A DNA stretch of 64,000 bases from Akkermansiaceae bacterium. Lineage in GTDB: Bacteria > Verrucomicrobiota > Verrucomicrobiia > Verrucomicrobiales > DEV007. Both the position numbers and the translations under genes were made by a program. Below, piece after piece: positions 27,101-34,706 of the stretch (position 1 is its first letter; each line of letters begins with the position of its first letter). Below the pieces are notes generated by a model that worked only from the letters and a program-made list of their open reading frames with translations, searched no databases and was not told the origin of the DNA. The DNA is taken from contig JACKQC010000004.1 of NCBI GenBank assembly GCA_024233085.1, positions 1-64,000 of the forward strand. The letters are read 5' to 3'.

Positions 27101-27316
27101 CTGAAGGAAGGCGGCCGGACCGACGTCGAGCGTCTCGACTACGCCTGGCGCCTCGCCCTGGCCCGCCCGCCCGAACCCGACGAAGTCGCCACCCTGACCA
27201 CCCTGATGGACAAACAGCGGAAGGCCGCCCCGAAAGCCGGCGCCGGAGAACAGGCCGCCTACACCCTCGCCGCCCGCGTGCTGCTGAACCTCGACGAGAC
27301 TTTCACCAAAGAATAA
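24179..27316 (+). CDS. Exported planctomycete-type cytochrome c / DUF1549 / DUF1553 protein
   Basis: 1045 aa from the ATG at 24179, which is directly followed by a signal peptide (residues 7-29). The PSCyt1 domain carries the haem-binding CVGCH (51-55) in SKNCVGCHGARKQKGG. DUF1549 follows, with the family's NCMQCHDHKYDP segment, then an insertion of discoidin-like strands and DUF1553 at the C-terminus (FGVGLVATPEDFG, RAYRQSSRVTPELL, RRTRANTPIQALVALN). These very large proteins are paired with DUF1501 proteins in PVC bacteria, as here, and are thought to act in oxidative breakdown of complex sugars in the periplasm; the reaction is not known. Confidence 0.95.
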   Translation: MIDGHRNNLRLAAVTLLLAAGSFRATAAELPPAAERFDFQRDIRPLFSKNCVGCHGARKQKGGFRLDSVEYLLKGGENGSAIERGNSAASDLVRRVARLDADDAMPPKDTDALTAEQVGKLRAWIDAGAPWPEGFVIRDNAQEEGDEEDEAKAKNRDLWSFKPPVKAPIPQNGEANPIDAFVKESLTRDRLDFSPEADRRTLLRRLYLDLTGLPPTLDEQRAFLNDASPEAWKNAVERLLDSPHHGERWGRHWLDAARYADSDGYEKDKPRIAHFYRDWVIGAINRDLPYDRFIIEQIAGDELPNATQDQIVATGYLRNSMLNEEGGVDPEQFRMEAMFDRMDAIGKGILALGLNCMQCHDHKYDPLTQLDYYRLFAFLNNDHEAQPRVYTPGERMRRADTLRQITAIETRLREATPDWEAKLAAWEDDWRAAAKPEWTVIRPEVDKNATGGQRYLPQADGSFVTAGFQPTKSTGVLRLEADLKGVTGFRLEMLNDPNLPANGPGRSFMGTFGLSEFEVEATGPDGKTAPVKFARATADLAPPEKTAVPPRFNEKEPKERYFGPASYAIDGNADTGWSSDLGPGRRNLESVAVFATQAPLDTSSLTFKLVQKIGGWNADDLHAAQMGRFRISVTRSPNPAADPVPAPVRAVLAVPREKRTPRQMAVLFGHWRTIAGDRHPDLATVYAAANTEIESLWAGHPEGVTQFTLAPRSEPRLTSLLKRGDWLKPTDPVTPGVPEVLNPLPENAGDDRLTLARWMVDRQAPTTARAVVNRVWQTYFGVGLVATPEDFGSQGEAPSHPELLDWLAVEFMDGGWSLKKLHRLIVSSRAYRQSSRVTPELLARDPQNRLLARGPRFRVEGEIVRDIQLSVSGLLNLDVGGPAVMPPAPLFLFEPPASYAPFPWKEETGKDRHRRAVYTWRRRTTPYPFLQTFDTPEGNVACVRRTRANTPIQALVALNETVSVEAAHAFAARILKEGGRTDVERLDYAWRLALARPPEPDEVATLTTLMDKQRKAAPKAGAGEQAAYTLAARVLLNLDETFTKE

Positions 27317-27331
27317 CAACCCGAACCAAGA

Positions 27332-27456
27332 ATGGACGCGAATATTCGGAAGCGGCTTCGACAGGATTAACCGGATTCTTATTTAGGTTTCGGTTTTTCA
27401 TAAAATTGAAACAATTCAATTCATCTAGTTAATCCTGTCGAAAAATTCGCGTCCAT
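27332..27456. repeat. Long interrupted inverted repeat between DUF1553 and DUF1501 genes
   Basis: Outer arms ATGGACGCGAAT (27332-27343) and ATTCGCGTCCAT (27445-27456), inner arms TCGACAGGATTAAC (27358-27371) and GTTAATCCTGTCGA (27428-27441), around a 56-bp AT-rich core. A CGTCCATTCGCGG tail continues to 27472 and matches 17678-17706. Looks like a non-coding mobile repeat rather than a terminator. Confidence 0.85.
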
Positions 27457-27490
27457 TGGCGTCCATTCGCGGTTCTCAATTCCCCTGCCC

Positions 27491-28915
27491 ATGACACACC
27501 CGCCCGAACTCCTCGAGGAACAGCGCCGCCACCTGACACGGCGCTGGTTTTTCCGCGACTGCGGCGTCGGGCTCGGGAGCGTCGCCCTGGCGTCGATGCT
27601 GGGCGACGACCGGGCCGCGGCCGCAGTCTCGCCGCTCGCGCCGAAGCTCCCGCACTATCCCGCCAAGGCCAAGCGCGTCATCTTCCTGTTTCAGGGCGGA
27701 GCCCCGAGTCATCTCGAGCTGTTCGACAACAAACCCGAACTGACCAAATGGGACGGCAAACTGCCACCCGCCGAACTCCTGCGAGGCTATCGCGCCGCTT
27801 TCATCTCGCCGAACAGCACCCTGCTCGGTCCGAAGTACGGGTTCGCCCGCCACGGCCAGAGCGGGGCGGAGATTTCCGAGCTGCTTCCGCACACCGCCGC
27901 CATCGCCGACGACCTCTGCATCGTGAAGTCGATGGTCACCGACGCCTTTAACCACGCCCCGGCGCAAATTTTCATGAGCACCGGCTCCCAGCAGTTCGGC
28001 CGGCCCAGCATGGGCTCGTGGGCCACCTACGGGCTCGGATCGGAAAACCGCGATCTCCCCGGTTTCGTCGTCTTTTCCACCGGCAAGAAGGGCGCCAGCG
28101 GCGGGGCGAACAACTATGGCTGCGGATTCCTGCCGACTTCGTATGCCGGCGTGTTGTTCCGCGGCGTCGGCGATCCCGTGCTCTACCTGTCGAATCCGGA
28201 GGGCGTGGACGACGCCTTTCAGCGCGACACCATCGAGGGCGTGCGGGCGTTGAACCAGAAACGGCTCGGCCTTGTCGGCGATCCCGAGATCGCGGCGCGC
28301 ATCGGTTCCTATGAACTGGCTTACCGCATGCAGCAGGTCGCGCCCGAGGCCATCGACATCGCCCGGGAAAGCCCCGGGACGCTCGACCTTTACGGCGCCA
28401 AGCCCGGCGAAGCCTCCTACGCGAACGCCTGCCTCACCGCGCGCCGGCTCGTCGAGCGCGGCGTGCGTTTCATCCAGATCCATCACGAGGCGTGGGATCA
28501 TCACGGCGGCCTGACCAAGGGCCTGAAGGAGCAATGCGACGCGACCGACCGCGCCAGCGCCGCGCTGGTGACCGACCTGAAACAGCGCGGCCTGCTCGAC
28601 GACACGCTCGTCATCTGGGGCGGCGAATTCGGACGCACCCCCATGGTGCAGGGCGGCAACGACGGCCGCGACCATCACCCGAACGCCTTCGCCATGTGGC
28701 TCGCCGGCGGCGGCATCAAGCCCGGCCAGACGATCGGCGAAACCGACGAGTTCGGCTTCAACGTCACCGCCGACCGGGTCCACGTCCACGATCTGCACGC
28801 CACCATCCTGCATCTGCTCGGCTTCGACCACGAGAAGCTGAGTGTCCGCTCCCAGGGCCTCGATTTCCGCCTCACCGGCGTCGCGGGCGAGGTGGTGGAC
28901 AAAATGCTGGCCTGA
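27491..28915 (+). CDS. DUF1501 protein with Tat signal
   Basis: 474 aa. The twin-arginine signal TRRWFFRDCGVGLGSVALAS indicates folded export. The body is of alkaline-phosphatase/sulfatase fold, with FLFQGGAPSHLELFDNKPEL, GRHGQSGAEISELLP, GEFGRTPMVQGGNDGRDHH and GETDEFGFNVTADRVHVHDL, all typical of DUF1501. It lacks a CxPSR sulfatase cysteine. It is the regular partner of the DUF1549/DUF1553 protein upstream and is probably co-expressed across the repeat-filled 174-bp gap. The TGA stop is at once the first bases of a dispersed palindromic element. Confidence 0.94.
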   Translation: MTHPPELLEEQRRHLTRRWFFRDCGVGLGSVALASMLGDDRAAAAVSPLAPKLPHYPAKAKRVIFLFQGGAPSHLELFDNKPELTKWDGKLPPAELLRGYRAAFISPNSTLLGPKYGFARHGQSGAEISELLPHTAAIADDLCIVKSMVTDAFNHAPAQIFMSTGSQQFGRPSMGSWATYGLGSENRDLPGFVVFSTGKKGASGGANNYGCGFLPTSYAGVLFRGVGDPVLYLSNPEGVDDAFQRDTIEGVRALNQKRLGLVGDPEIAARIGSYELAYRMQQVAPEAIDIARESPGTLDLYGAKPGEASYANACLTARRLVERGVRFIQIHHEAWDHHGGLTKGLKEQCDATDRASAALVTDLKQRGLLDDTLVIWGGEFGRTPMVQGGNDGRDHHPNAFAMWLAGGGIKPGQTIGETDEFGFNVTADRVHVHDLHATILHLLGFDHEKLSVRSQGLDFRLTGVAGEVVDKMLA

Positions 28916-28954
28916 CCCAACAGGGTATGCTCACCGACCCAACCCTGTTGAGTC
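28914..28954. repeat. Dispersed palindromic element, copy 3 (at the DUF1501 stop)
   Basis: Left half GACCCAACAGGGT starts at the second base of the TGA stop; the right half GACCCAACCCTGTTGAGTC ends near 28954, with about ten bases between. The left arm has decayed (GGTATG in place of GGTTGG). Confidence 0.85.
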
Positions 28955-29053
28955 GGAGGGGGGGATGGAAATGCCGCGGCGGCGGGGTCATTGCGTTTGA
29001 CCCTCCGCTTTGCCGGCGTTTCATTGCTTTTCCACCATCGACTTGTCCCGATC

Positions 29054-29587
29054 ATGAATCGCCGAGAATCCATCGAACGCCTTTCGCTCCTGCTGGGCGG
29101 GGCGCTTTCCACCCAGGTCACCGCCGGTCTGATGGGCCAGGTGCTCAACACCGGCGCCAGTGTCGAAGTCGACGACGCCCGGCGCCGGCTCATCGCCGAA
29201 CTGGCGGATATCATCATCCCGACGACGAACACCCCCGGCGCCAAGGCGGCGGGGGTCGAGGAATTCATCATTCGCGTCATGCGCGACTGCCACGTGCTGG
29301 ACGAGCAAAAGGCTTTCCACGACGGCCTCGCGCGGCTCGACGCCGATTGTCGCGCGGCCCACGGCAAGGGTTTCGCGGACCTCGAGACCGAGGCGAAAAA
29401 CGACGCCGTGCGCCAAGTCATCGAATCGAACCGGCCCTTTTTTGCCAGGATGCGCGAGCTGACGGTCGCCGGCTATTTCACCTCCGAAATTGGCGCCACC
29501 CAGGCGCTCGAATTCCTCGCGGTGCCGGGCCAGTTTCGCGGGGACATTCCGCTCAAGCCCGGGCAAAAAGCCTGGGCCATGCGCTAA
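29054..29587 (+). CDS. Gluconate 2-dehydrogenase subunit 3-like protein
   Basis: 177 aa. The N-terminus NRRESIERLSLLLGGAL is Tat-like, and the body matches the subunit 3 family (ADIIIPTTNTPGAKAAGV, FIIRVMRDC, YFTSEIGATQALEFLAVPG). In characterised membrane gluconate dehydrogenases this small subunit escorts the GMC-type flavoprotein through Tat; the gene immediately downstream is that flavoprotein. The start at 29054 follows a possible weak RBS; an upstream frame to 28991 overlaps the repeat region and has no homologous content. No cytochrome subunit is adjacent, so electrons may pass to another c-type cytochrome. Confidence 0.9.
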   Translation: MNRRESIERLSLLLGGALSTQVTAGLMGQVLNTGASVEVDDARRRLIAELADIIIPTTNTPGAKAAGVEEFIIRVMRDCHVLDEQKAFHDGLARLDADCRAAHGKGFADLETEAKNDAVRQVIESNRPFFARMRELTVAGYFTSEIGATQALEFLAVPGQFRGDIPLKPGQKAWAMR

Positions 29588-29613
29588 CCGAACCTGATTT
29601 TCCTCCCACGATC

Positions 29614-31326
29614 ATGGCCAATCTCAACATCGAAGCGGACAAGGCGAACACCTACGACGTGATCGTCGTCGGTTCGGGCGTCTCGGGCGGCTGGGCCGCG
29701 AAGGAATTGACCGAGAAAGGGCTGCGCGTCCTGATGCTGGAGCGCGGCCGGCCTCTCGAACACGGCGATTACGAATACACGCTCAAGCCGCCGTGGGATC
29801 TGAAATACAACGGCAAACTCACCGTCGAGCAGGTCGCGTCCCACCCCAAGCTGTCCCGCGACTATCCGTACAACGAGATGACGGAGAAATACTGGTTCAA
29901 GGACTCGGATTCGCTCTACAAGGAGGAAAAGCGCTTCGACTGGTATCGTCCCAACATCGTGGGAGGCAAATCGATCCTGTGGGGTCGGCAATCCTACCGC
30001 CTCAGCGACATCGATTTCGAGGCCAACGCCAAGGAGGGCATCGCGATCGACTGGCCGATCCGCTACGCGGACATCGCGCCGTGGTACTCCTATGTCGAGA
30101 AGTTCGCCGGCATCTCGGGCGAGAAACTGGGGCTGCCGCAACTGCCGGACGGCGAGTTTTTGCCGCCCATGGAAATGTATTACCTCGAAAAGGAAGTCCG
30201 GAAACGCATCGAAAAGCAGTTCCCCGGCCGGGTGATGACCATCGGGCGCGTCGCCAATCTCTCGGAGGCCGCCGAGCCCCAGCTCGCCGTCGGCCGCGCT
30301 CCGTGCCAGTACCGGAACCGCTGCATCACGGGCTGTCCCTACGGCGCGTATTTCAGCACCCAATCGGCGACGCTGCCGGCGGCGGTGAAAACGGGGCGCC
30401 TCACGCTGCGGCCGGATTCCGTGGTGCGCGAGATCGTTTTCGACAGCGGCTCCCAGCGCGCCACCGGCGTGCGGGTGCGCGATGCCCTGACGATGGAGGA
30501 CCACGAATTTCACGCCAAAGTCGTGTTCGTCTGCGCGAGCGCGATCGCCTCGACCGCCCTGCTGATGAATTCCCGGTCGGACCGATTTCCCAACGGACTT
30601 GGCAACGATTCCGGCGAACTGGGCCACAACCTGATGGACCATCACTTTCGCGCCGGCGCCAGTGGCATGTGGGAGGGCGGCGAGGACCGTTATTACTATG
30701 GACGCCGCGCCAACGGGATCTACGTCCCGCGCTACCGCAACATCGGCGACGACAAGCGCGACTACCGGCGGGGCTTCGGCTACCAGGGGGGCGCCAGCCG
30801 TCAGGGCTGGGAACGCAACATCGCGGAGTTTCAGTTCGGCGCCGAGTTCAAAACCGCGCTGACCGAGCCCGGCCCGTGGACCATGGGCCTGGGCGGCTTC
30901 GGCGAGACCCTGCCCTACCACGAGAACCGCATGACGCTCGATCCCGAGGCGAAGGACAAGTGGGGCCTGCCCATCGTGGTGTTCGACGCCGAATTCCGCG
31001 ACAACGAACGGAAGATGCGCCAGGACATGATGAACGACGCCGCGGAAATGCTGGAGGCCGCCGGCCTCAAGGAGGTGAGCACCTACGACAAGGAATCCTA
31101 TCCCGGCACCGCGATCCACGAGATGGGCACCGCCCGCATGGGCCGCGATCCGAAGACCTCCATTCTCAACGCCCACAACCAGATCCACGGCGTGCCGAAC
31201 GTCTTCGTCACCGACGGCGCCTGCATGACCTCGGCCAGTTGCGTGAACCCCTCGCTCACCTACATGGCGCTCACGGCACGGGCGGCGGATTTCGCGGTCG
31301 AGGAGATGAAGAAAATGAATTTGTGA
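29614..31326 (+). CDS. GMC-family oxidoreductase (gluconate/sugar dehydrogenase flavoprotein subunit)
   Basis: 570 aa from the ATG at 29614. The FAD-binding motif GSGVSGG is at residues 20-26, and the ribityl segment reads NIVGGKSILWGRQSYR. CQYRNRCITGCPYG is the Cys-rich stretch seen in iron-sulfur-containing GMC subunits, and the C-terminus has the GMC substrate-site pattern GTARMG, MTSASCVNPSLTYMALTARAA. No signal peptide of its own, so it would be exported with the Tat-type subunit 3 encoded 26 bp upstream. Expected to oxidise a sugar, aldonate or polyol in the periplasm; the substrate cannot be told. Confidence 0.93.
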   Translation: MANLNIEADKANTYDVIVVGSGVSGGWAAKELTEKGLRVLMLERGRPLEHGDYEYTLKPPWDLKYNGKLTVEQVASHPKLSRDYPYNEMTEKYWFKDSDSLYKEEKRFDWYRPNIVGGKSILWGRQSYRLSDIDFEANAKEGIAIDWPIRYADIAPWYSYVEKFAGISGEKLGLPQLPDGEFLPPMEMYYLEKEVRKRIEKQFPGRVMTIGRVANLSEAAEPQLAVGRAPCQYRNRCITGCPYGAYFSTQSATLPAAVKTGRLTLRPDSVVREIVFDSGSQRATGVRVRDALTMEDHEFHAKVVFVCASAIASTALLMNSRSDRFPNGLGNDSGELGHNLMDHHFRAGASGMWEGGEDRYYYGRRANGIYVPRYRNIGDDKRDYRRGFGYQGGASRQGWERNIAEFQFGAEFKTALTEPGPWTMGLGGFGETLPYHENRMTLDPEAKDKWGLPIVVFDAEFRDNERKMRQDMMNDAAEMLEAAGLKEVSTYDKESYPGTAIHEMGTARMGRDPKTSILNAHNQIHGVPNVFVTDGACMTSASCVNPSLTYMALTARAADFAVEEMKKMNL

Positions 31327-31329
31327 CCC

Positions 31330-32007
31330 ATGAAACGCCTCCTTCCCCTCCTCGCCCTCACCCTCGCGTGCGCCCACGCTGAACCGCCCCAGGCGCCGAA
31401 AACCCGGATCGCGGAGCCCGGCGAACTGATCACCGCGGAGAAATTCGACCGCCCCGAGGCATTCCTTCCAAAAGGAAAACCGGACCCGGCGGTCAAGGGC
31501 TGGCGCGGCGGCATCGGCGAGTGGAGCATCGTGGACGGGGCGGCTTATGCCATCCAGGAAGGACCGAGCGAGAAGCGCCCCAATGGACACGAGGCGGTCT
31601 GCGAAGTTGTCACCGACCTCGGCGACCTGGTTTTCACCGGCGAGTTCAAGCTCGGGCCTTCTCCGCGGGTTGGCTTCGTTTGCCGGGACACCAACAACCC
31701 CAACAACCACCTGGGCCGCGTCGTCATCACCCCGGCCGCCATCTGGATTCAGAAAATGAGCGGCATCGCCAAGGAAACCCGGCGCGAGGAATTGACGAAA
31801 ATCGAGGTCGCCACCGATCCCTCGACGTGGCACCGCATCGAGATCGAAGTGGTCGGCGACCGCTGGCTGGCGCGGATCGATGACCACGTGCTGGAAGGCC
31901 GCCACGAGCGCTTCAAAGACCGCAAGGGCCGCGTCGGCATGGTCGCCGGCGGCGAGGGCGCGCAGTTTCGCAACCTCGCGATCTGGAGCGCGAAGCCGAA
32001 AGCTTAG
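31330..32007 (+). CDS. Exported DUF1080-like (3-keto-disaccharide hydrolase/LamG-type) protein
   Basis: 225 aa with a signal peptide (residues 1-17, LALTCAHA-type end) and a jelly-roll fold typical of DUF1080: LITAEKFDRPEAF, GEWSIVDGAAYAI, GFVCRDTNNPNNHLGRVV, HRIEIEVVGDRWLARIDDHVL, AIWSAKPKA. It begins 3 bp after the GMC stop, so the two are translationally linked. Related proteins hydrolyse 3-keto-glycosides, which fits a sugar-oxidising flavoprotein acting first. The exact activity is inference. Convergent with ridA, 12 bp away. Confidence 0.87.
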   Translation: MKRLLPLLALTLACAHAEPPQAPKTRIAEPGELITAEKFDRPEAFLPKGKPDPAVKGWRGGIGEWSIVDGAAYAIQEGPSEKRPNGHEAVCEVVTDLGDLVFTGEFKLGPSPRVGFVCRDTNNPNNHLGRVVITPAAIWIQKMSGIAKETRREELTKIEVATDPSTWHRIEIEVVGDRWLARIDDHVLEGRHERFKDRKGRVGMVAGGEGAQFRNLAIWSAKPKA

Positions 32008-32019
32008 TATCCAGCGCCT

Positions 32020-32406
32020 CTACAACGCGGCGATCACCTCAATCTCCACCAGCGCGCCCATCGGCAAGGCCGCGACCTGCACCGTGGATCGGGCGGGTTT
32101 GTGATCGCCCATCGCCTCGGCGTAAATCGGATTCACCACCGGAAAGTCGGCCATGTCCGCGAGGAAAATCGTGACCTTCGCCACATTTCCGAAACCGGCG
32201 CCCTGCGACTCGAGCACAGACTTCACATTCGCCAGCACTTGCCGCGTCTGCGCCTCGATCCCGCCCTCCACGATCTGCATCGTCTCGGGATCGAGCGGGA
32301 TTTGCCCGGAGCAGAAAAGGAAATCGCCCACCCGGGCGGCGTGCGAGTAGGGACCGATGGCTTTCGGGGCCCCCGGGGCTTCGATCAATGTCGGACGTGA
32401 ACTCAT
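32020..32406 (-). CDS. ridA: RidA family enamine/imine deaminase
   Basis: 128 aa, the standard length. RidA hydrolyses reactive 2-aminoacrylate and related enamines in the cytosol. Markers are GPYSHAARVGDFLFCSGQIP (start of the fold), VKSVLESQGAGFGNVAKVTI, and the catalytic Arg106 in ARSTVQVAALPMGALVEIEV. The start at 32406 matches family length; the frame extends upstream without homology. It stands alone on the minus strand between two forward gene groups, and its 5' region overlaps no coding sequence of its neighbour at 32490. Confidence 0.93.
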   Translation of the reverse strand: MSSRPTLIEAPGAPKAIGPYSHAARVGDFLFCSGQIPLDPETMQIVEGGIEAQTRQVLANVKSVLESQGAGFGNVAKVTIFLADMADFPVVNPIYAEAMGDHKPARSTVQVAALPMGALVEIEVIAAL

Positions 32407-32489
32407 GGCGGGGACTATGCCCGGAAGCCCCCGGAAGAAAAGCCGGATTTTTCCGCAATCGGTCCCGTCAACGGGTATATGCTCCCGCC

Positions 32490-33509
32490 ATGCACCGTCT
32501 CCGCCCCCCGATCGCGTTCGCTCTGGCGCTGCTGACTGCCGCTCCCACCGCGGCCAAAGCGCCCGGCGACGAATCCGCGAACACCCCGGGTCGAAAGCCG
32601 AAAAACGCGGAAGACCTGGCGACCTGGCTCGCCCGCATGAAGGCCCACGCTTTCTCCCGAGCCGAGATGGCCGCGGCCACCGGTCTCGGGGAGAACGAAC
32701 TGCCCGCCCCGGAGTCGATCGCCGCGACGAAATTCCCAACCGACCGCCTCGCCGTGCTGCCCTATCCCGGCGGCCGCCATCCGCGCATCGGATTTCTCGA
32801 CGGAGCGGTCAATCCGCAGCGGGAAACGAAAATGAGCGTCTTTCTACCCTGGAACGAAAAACACTACATCGTGGCCGATGTGCCGGAGGCGATCTGGTGG
32901 GATCGGAAAGCGCCGGAGACCGCCGAGCGCGGCAACCGCGAACTGCTCTATCTCGCCCATACCCACATCCCAACGTATTGGGATCGACAGAGCGTCGCGC
33001 TCGAGCCGCTGGAATGGTCGCCCGACGGAAATGGCGGCTGGGTCATGGAGCGCCGCCTGCCGAATGGCGTCACCTTCGGCACGCGGATCGTTCCCCTATC
33101 GTCCCACGTCGCCATGGAACAGTGGATCGTCAACGGAACCGGCATGCTCCTGACCGGGCTCCGGGTGCAAAACTGCGTCATGCTCAAAGGCGCGCCCGAA
33201 TTCGCCGCTCAAACCGACACCGACAAAGTCTACTCTCCGCCCTATGCCGCCTGCCGGGACGAATCCGGAAAACGCTGGGTGATCGTCGCCTGGTCCGATT
33301 GTCAGCGCGCCTGGGGGAACACGCAGTGCCCCTGCCTGCATTCCGACCCGCGGTTTCCCGACTGCCCGCCCGGCGGGACCTCGCGGCTACGCGGCTGGCT
33401 GTCGTTTTACGAGGGCGACGCCATCGAAGCCGAGTTTCAACGCATCGAAGGCACCGGCTGGCGGAACCGGCAGCCAGCCAATGCGCCAGCCAGCCCGACG
33501 CCGCCATGA
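32490..33509 (+). CDS. Exported protein of unknown function
   Basis: 339 aa from the ATG at 32490, with a signal peptide (residues about 6-22, ending TAAKA). The mature part is rich in Trp and Tyr in its second half: PYPGGRHPRIGFLDGAVNPQ, VFLPWNEKHYIVADVPEAIW, LLYLAHTHIPTYWD, MEQWIVNGTGMLLTGLRVQN, and a Cys cluster near the end (CQRAWGNTQCPCLHSDP). It looks like a jelly-roll or carbohydrate-active protein. I do not recognise the family. Its stop overlaps the next gene's start (ATGA), so it is in one operon with the mannitol-dehydrogenase family gene. Confidence 0.7.
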   Translation: MHRLRPPIAFALALLTAAPTAAKAPGDESANTPGRKPKNAEDLATWLARMKAHAFSRAEMAAATGLGENELPAPESIAATKFPTDRLAVLPYPGGRHPRIGFLDGAVNPQRETKMSVFLPWNEKHYIVADVPEAIWWDRKAPETAERGNRELLYLAHTHIPTYWDRQSVALEPLEWSPDGNGGWVMERRLPNGVTFGTRIVPLSSHVAMEQWIVNGTGMLLTGLRVQNCVMLKGAPEFAAQTDTDKVYSPPYAACRDESGKRWVIVAWSDCQRAWGNTQCPCLHSDPRFPDCPPGGTSRLRGWLSFYEGDAIEAEFQRIEGTGWRNRQPANAPASPTPP

Positions 33510-34603
33510 TTCTGCAATTCGGAGCCGGAAATTTCCTGCGGGCCTTCGCCGATCTGTTCATCGACGAGATGAGCCGCGATCCGGACATGATCGTGGGCAG
33601 GGTCCGGGTGGTTCAATCGACCGGGCGGGACCGCGCCGAGGCCCTCAACCGCGCCGGTGGCCGCTATCATGTCGCCATCCAGGGTTACGAGACCGGCCAG
33701 ATCGTGGACAAAACGGTGGAAGTCGCCAGCATCGAGTGCGCCTGGCACGCCGGGGACGACTGGGACGCCATCCTCGACACCGCCGCCGATCCCGGATTGC
33801 GCGTCATCCTTTCGAACACCACCGAGGCCGGGCTCGCGCTCGACGACGCCGACGAACGCCCCGGCCCCGCCGCGCCGGTTTCCTTTCCAGCCAAGCTGCT
33901 GGCTCTGCTCCGCCACCGCCACCGAGCCGGTCTCCCCGGCCCCTGGATCGTTCCCTGCGAATTGATCGAAGCCAACGGCGCCGTGCTGAAAGGCCTCGTC
34001 CGCCGCCAGGCCGAACGATGGGGGGTGCCGGCCGACACCCTCGACTGGCTCGAAAACGACTGTCGCTGGGTGAACACCCTGGTTGACCGCATCGTTCCCG
34101 GTCCGCCCGGGGAGCACCCCCTCCTCGGCGTCGATCCCCTGCTTGTCAGCGCGGAACCCTTCGCCTTCTGGGCGGTGGAAAGCGCCGCCCCCGACGCGTT
34201 TCCGTTCCGGCATCCCGCCATCCTCACCGCGCCCGACATCGCGCCCTACACCCTGCGAAAAGTCCGGCTGCTCAACGCGGCGCACTCCGCTCTGGTGTGC
34301 AAGGCGCCCGCCTTCGGCGTCGAAACCGTGCGGGAATGCGTCGAGCATCCCGTCCTCGGCGAGTGGCTGGAGGGGCTGCTTTTCGAGGAGATCGTTCCCG
34401 TGCTGGAGGGGCGCTGCGACGATCCGGCGGGATTTGCCCGCGCGGTGCTGGACCGCTTTCGGAATCCCTTCCTCGAGCATCGCCTTTCGTCCATCGCCCT
34501 GAACCACGAGGCCAAGATCGCCGTGCGTCTGAAACCGGCCCTGTCCGAATATCGGAGTCAATTCGGAGCGGATCCCCCGCGGCTGGCGGAGATCCTGGCA
34601 TGA
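33506..34603 (+). CDS. Mannitol dehydrogenase family (tagaturonate/fructuronate reductase-like)
   Basis: 365-aa NAD(P)-dependent polyol or hexuronate dehydrogenase. The N-terminal Rossmann motif is LQFGAGNFLRAF, followed by the family's SNTTEAGL, PCELIEANG, CRWVNTLVDRIVPG and YTLRKVRLLNAAHSALV, the last holding the catalytic Lys and His of the family. It is shorter than many UxaB/UxuB proteins, which are near 480 aa. The start overlaps the preceding stop by ATGA. Fits uronate breakdown: reduction of tagaturonate or fructuronate. Its own TGA stop lies within a dispersed palindromic element. Confidence 0.88.
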   Translation: MILQFGAGNFLRAFADLFIDEMSRDPDMIVGRVRVVQSTGRDRAEALNRAGGRYHVAIQGYETGQIVDKTVEVASIECAWHAGDDWDAILDTAADPGLRVILSNTTEAGLALDDADERPGPAAPVSFPAKLLALLRHRHRAGLPGPWIVPCELIEANGAVLKGLVRRQAERWGVPADTLDWLENDCRWVNTLVDRIVPGPPGEHPLLGVDPLLVSAEPFAFWAVESAAPDAFPFRHPAILTAPDIAPYTLRKVRLLNAAHSALVCKAPAFGVETVRECVEHPVLGEWLEGLLFEEIVPVLEGRCDDPAGFARAVLDRFRNPFLEHRLSSIALNHEAKIAVRLKPALSEYRSQFGADPPRLAEILA

Positions 34604-34638
34604 CCCAACAGGGTTGGGTCGACCACCCAACCCTGTTG
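34602..34638. repeat. Dispersed palindromic element, copy 4 (at the dehydrogenase stop)
   Basis: Perfect 14-bp arms CAACAGGGTTGGGT (34606-34619) and reverse complement (34625-34638) around five bases. The left edge is the TGA stop of the upstream gene, as at copies 3 and 5. Confidence 0.9.
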
Positions 34639-34706
34639 ATTGAAGGAAGGTTTTCGCCCGGATGCGGACGTGACAAGCGCGCCGCGAAACGCGAAACTCG
34701 CGTTCC

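Noticed and set aside
23966..27319. 1117-aa open frame on the minus strand opposite the DUF1553 gene
   Set aside because: Antisense frame caused by high GC; the forward protein has haem motif, signal peptide and full family pattern.
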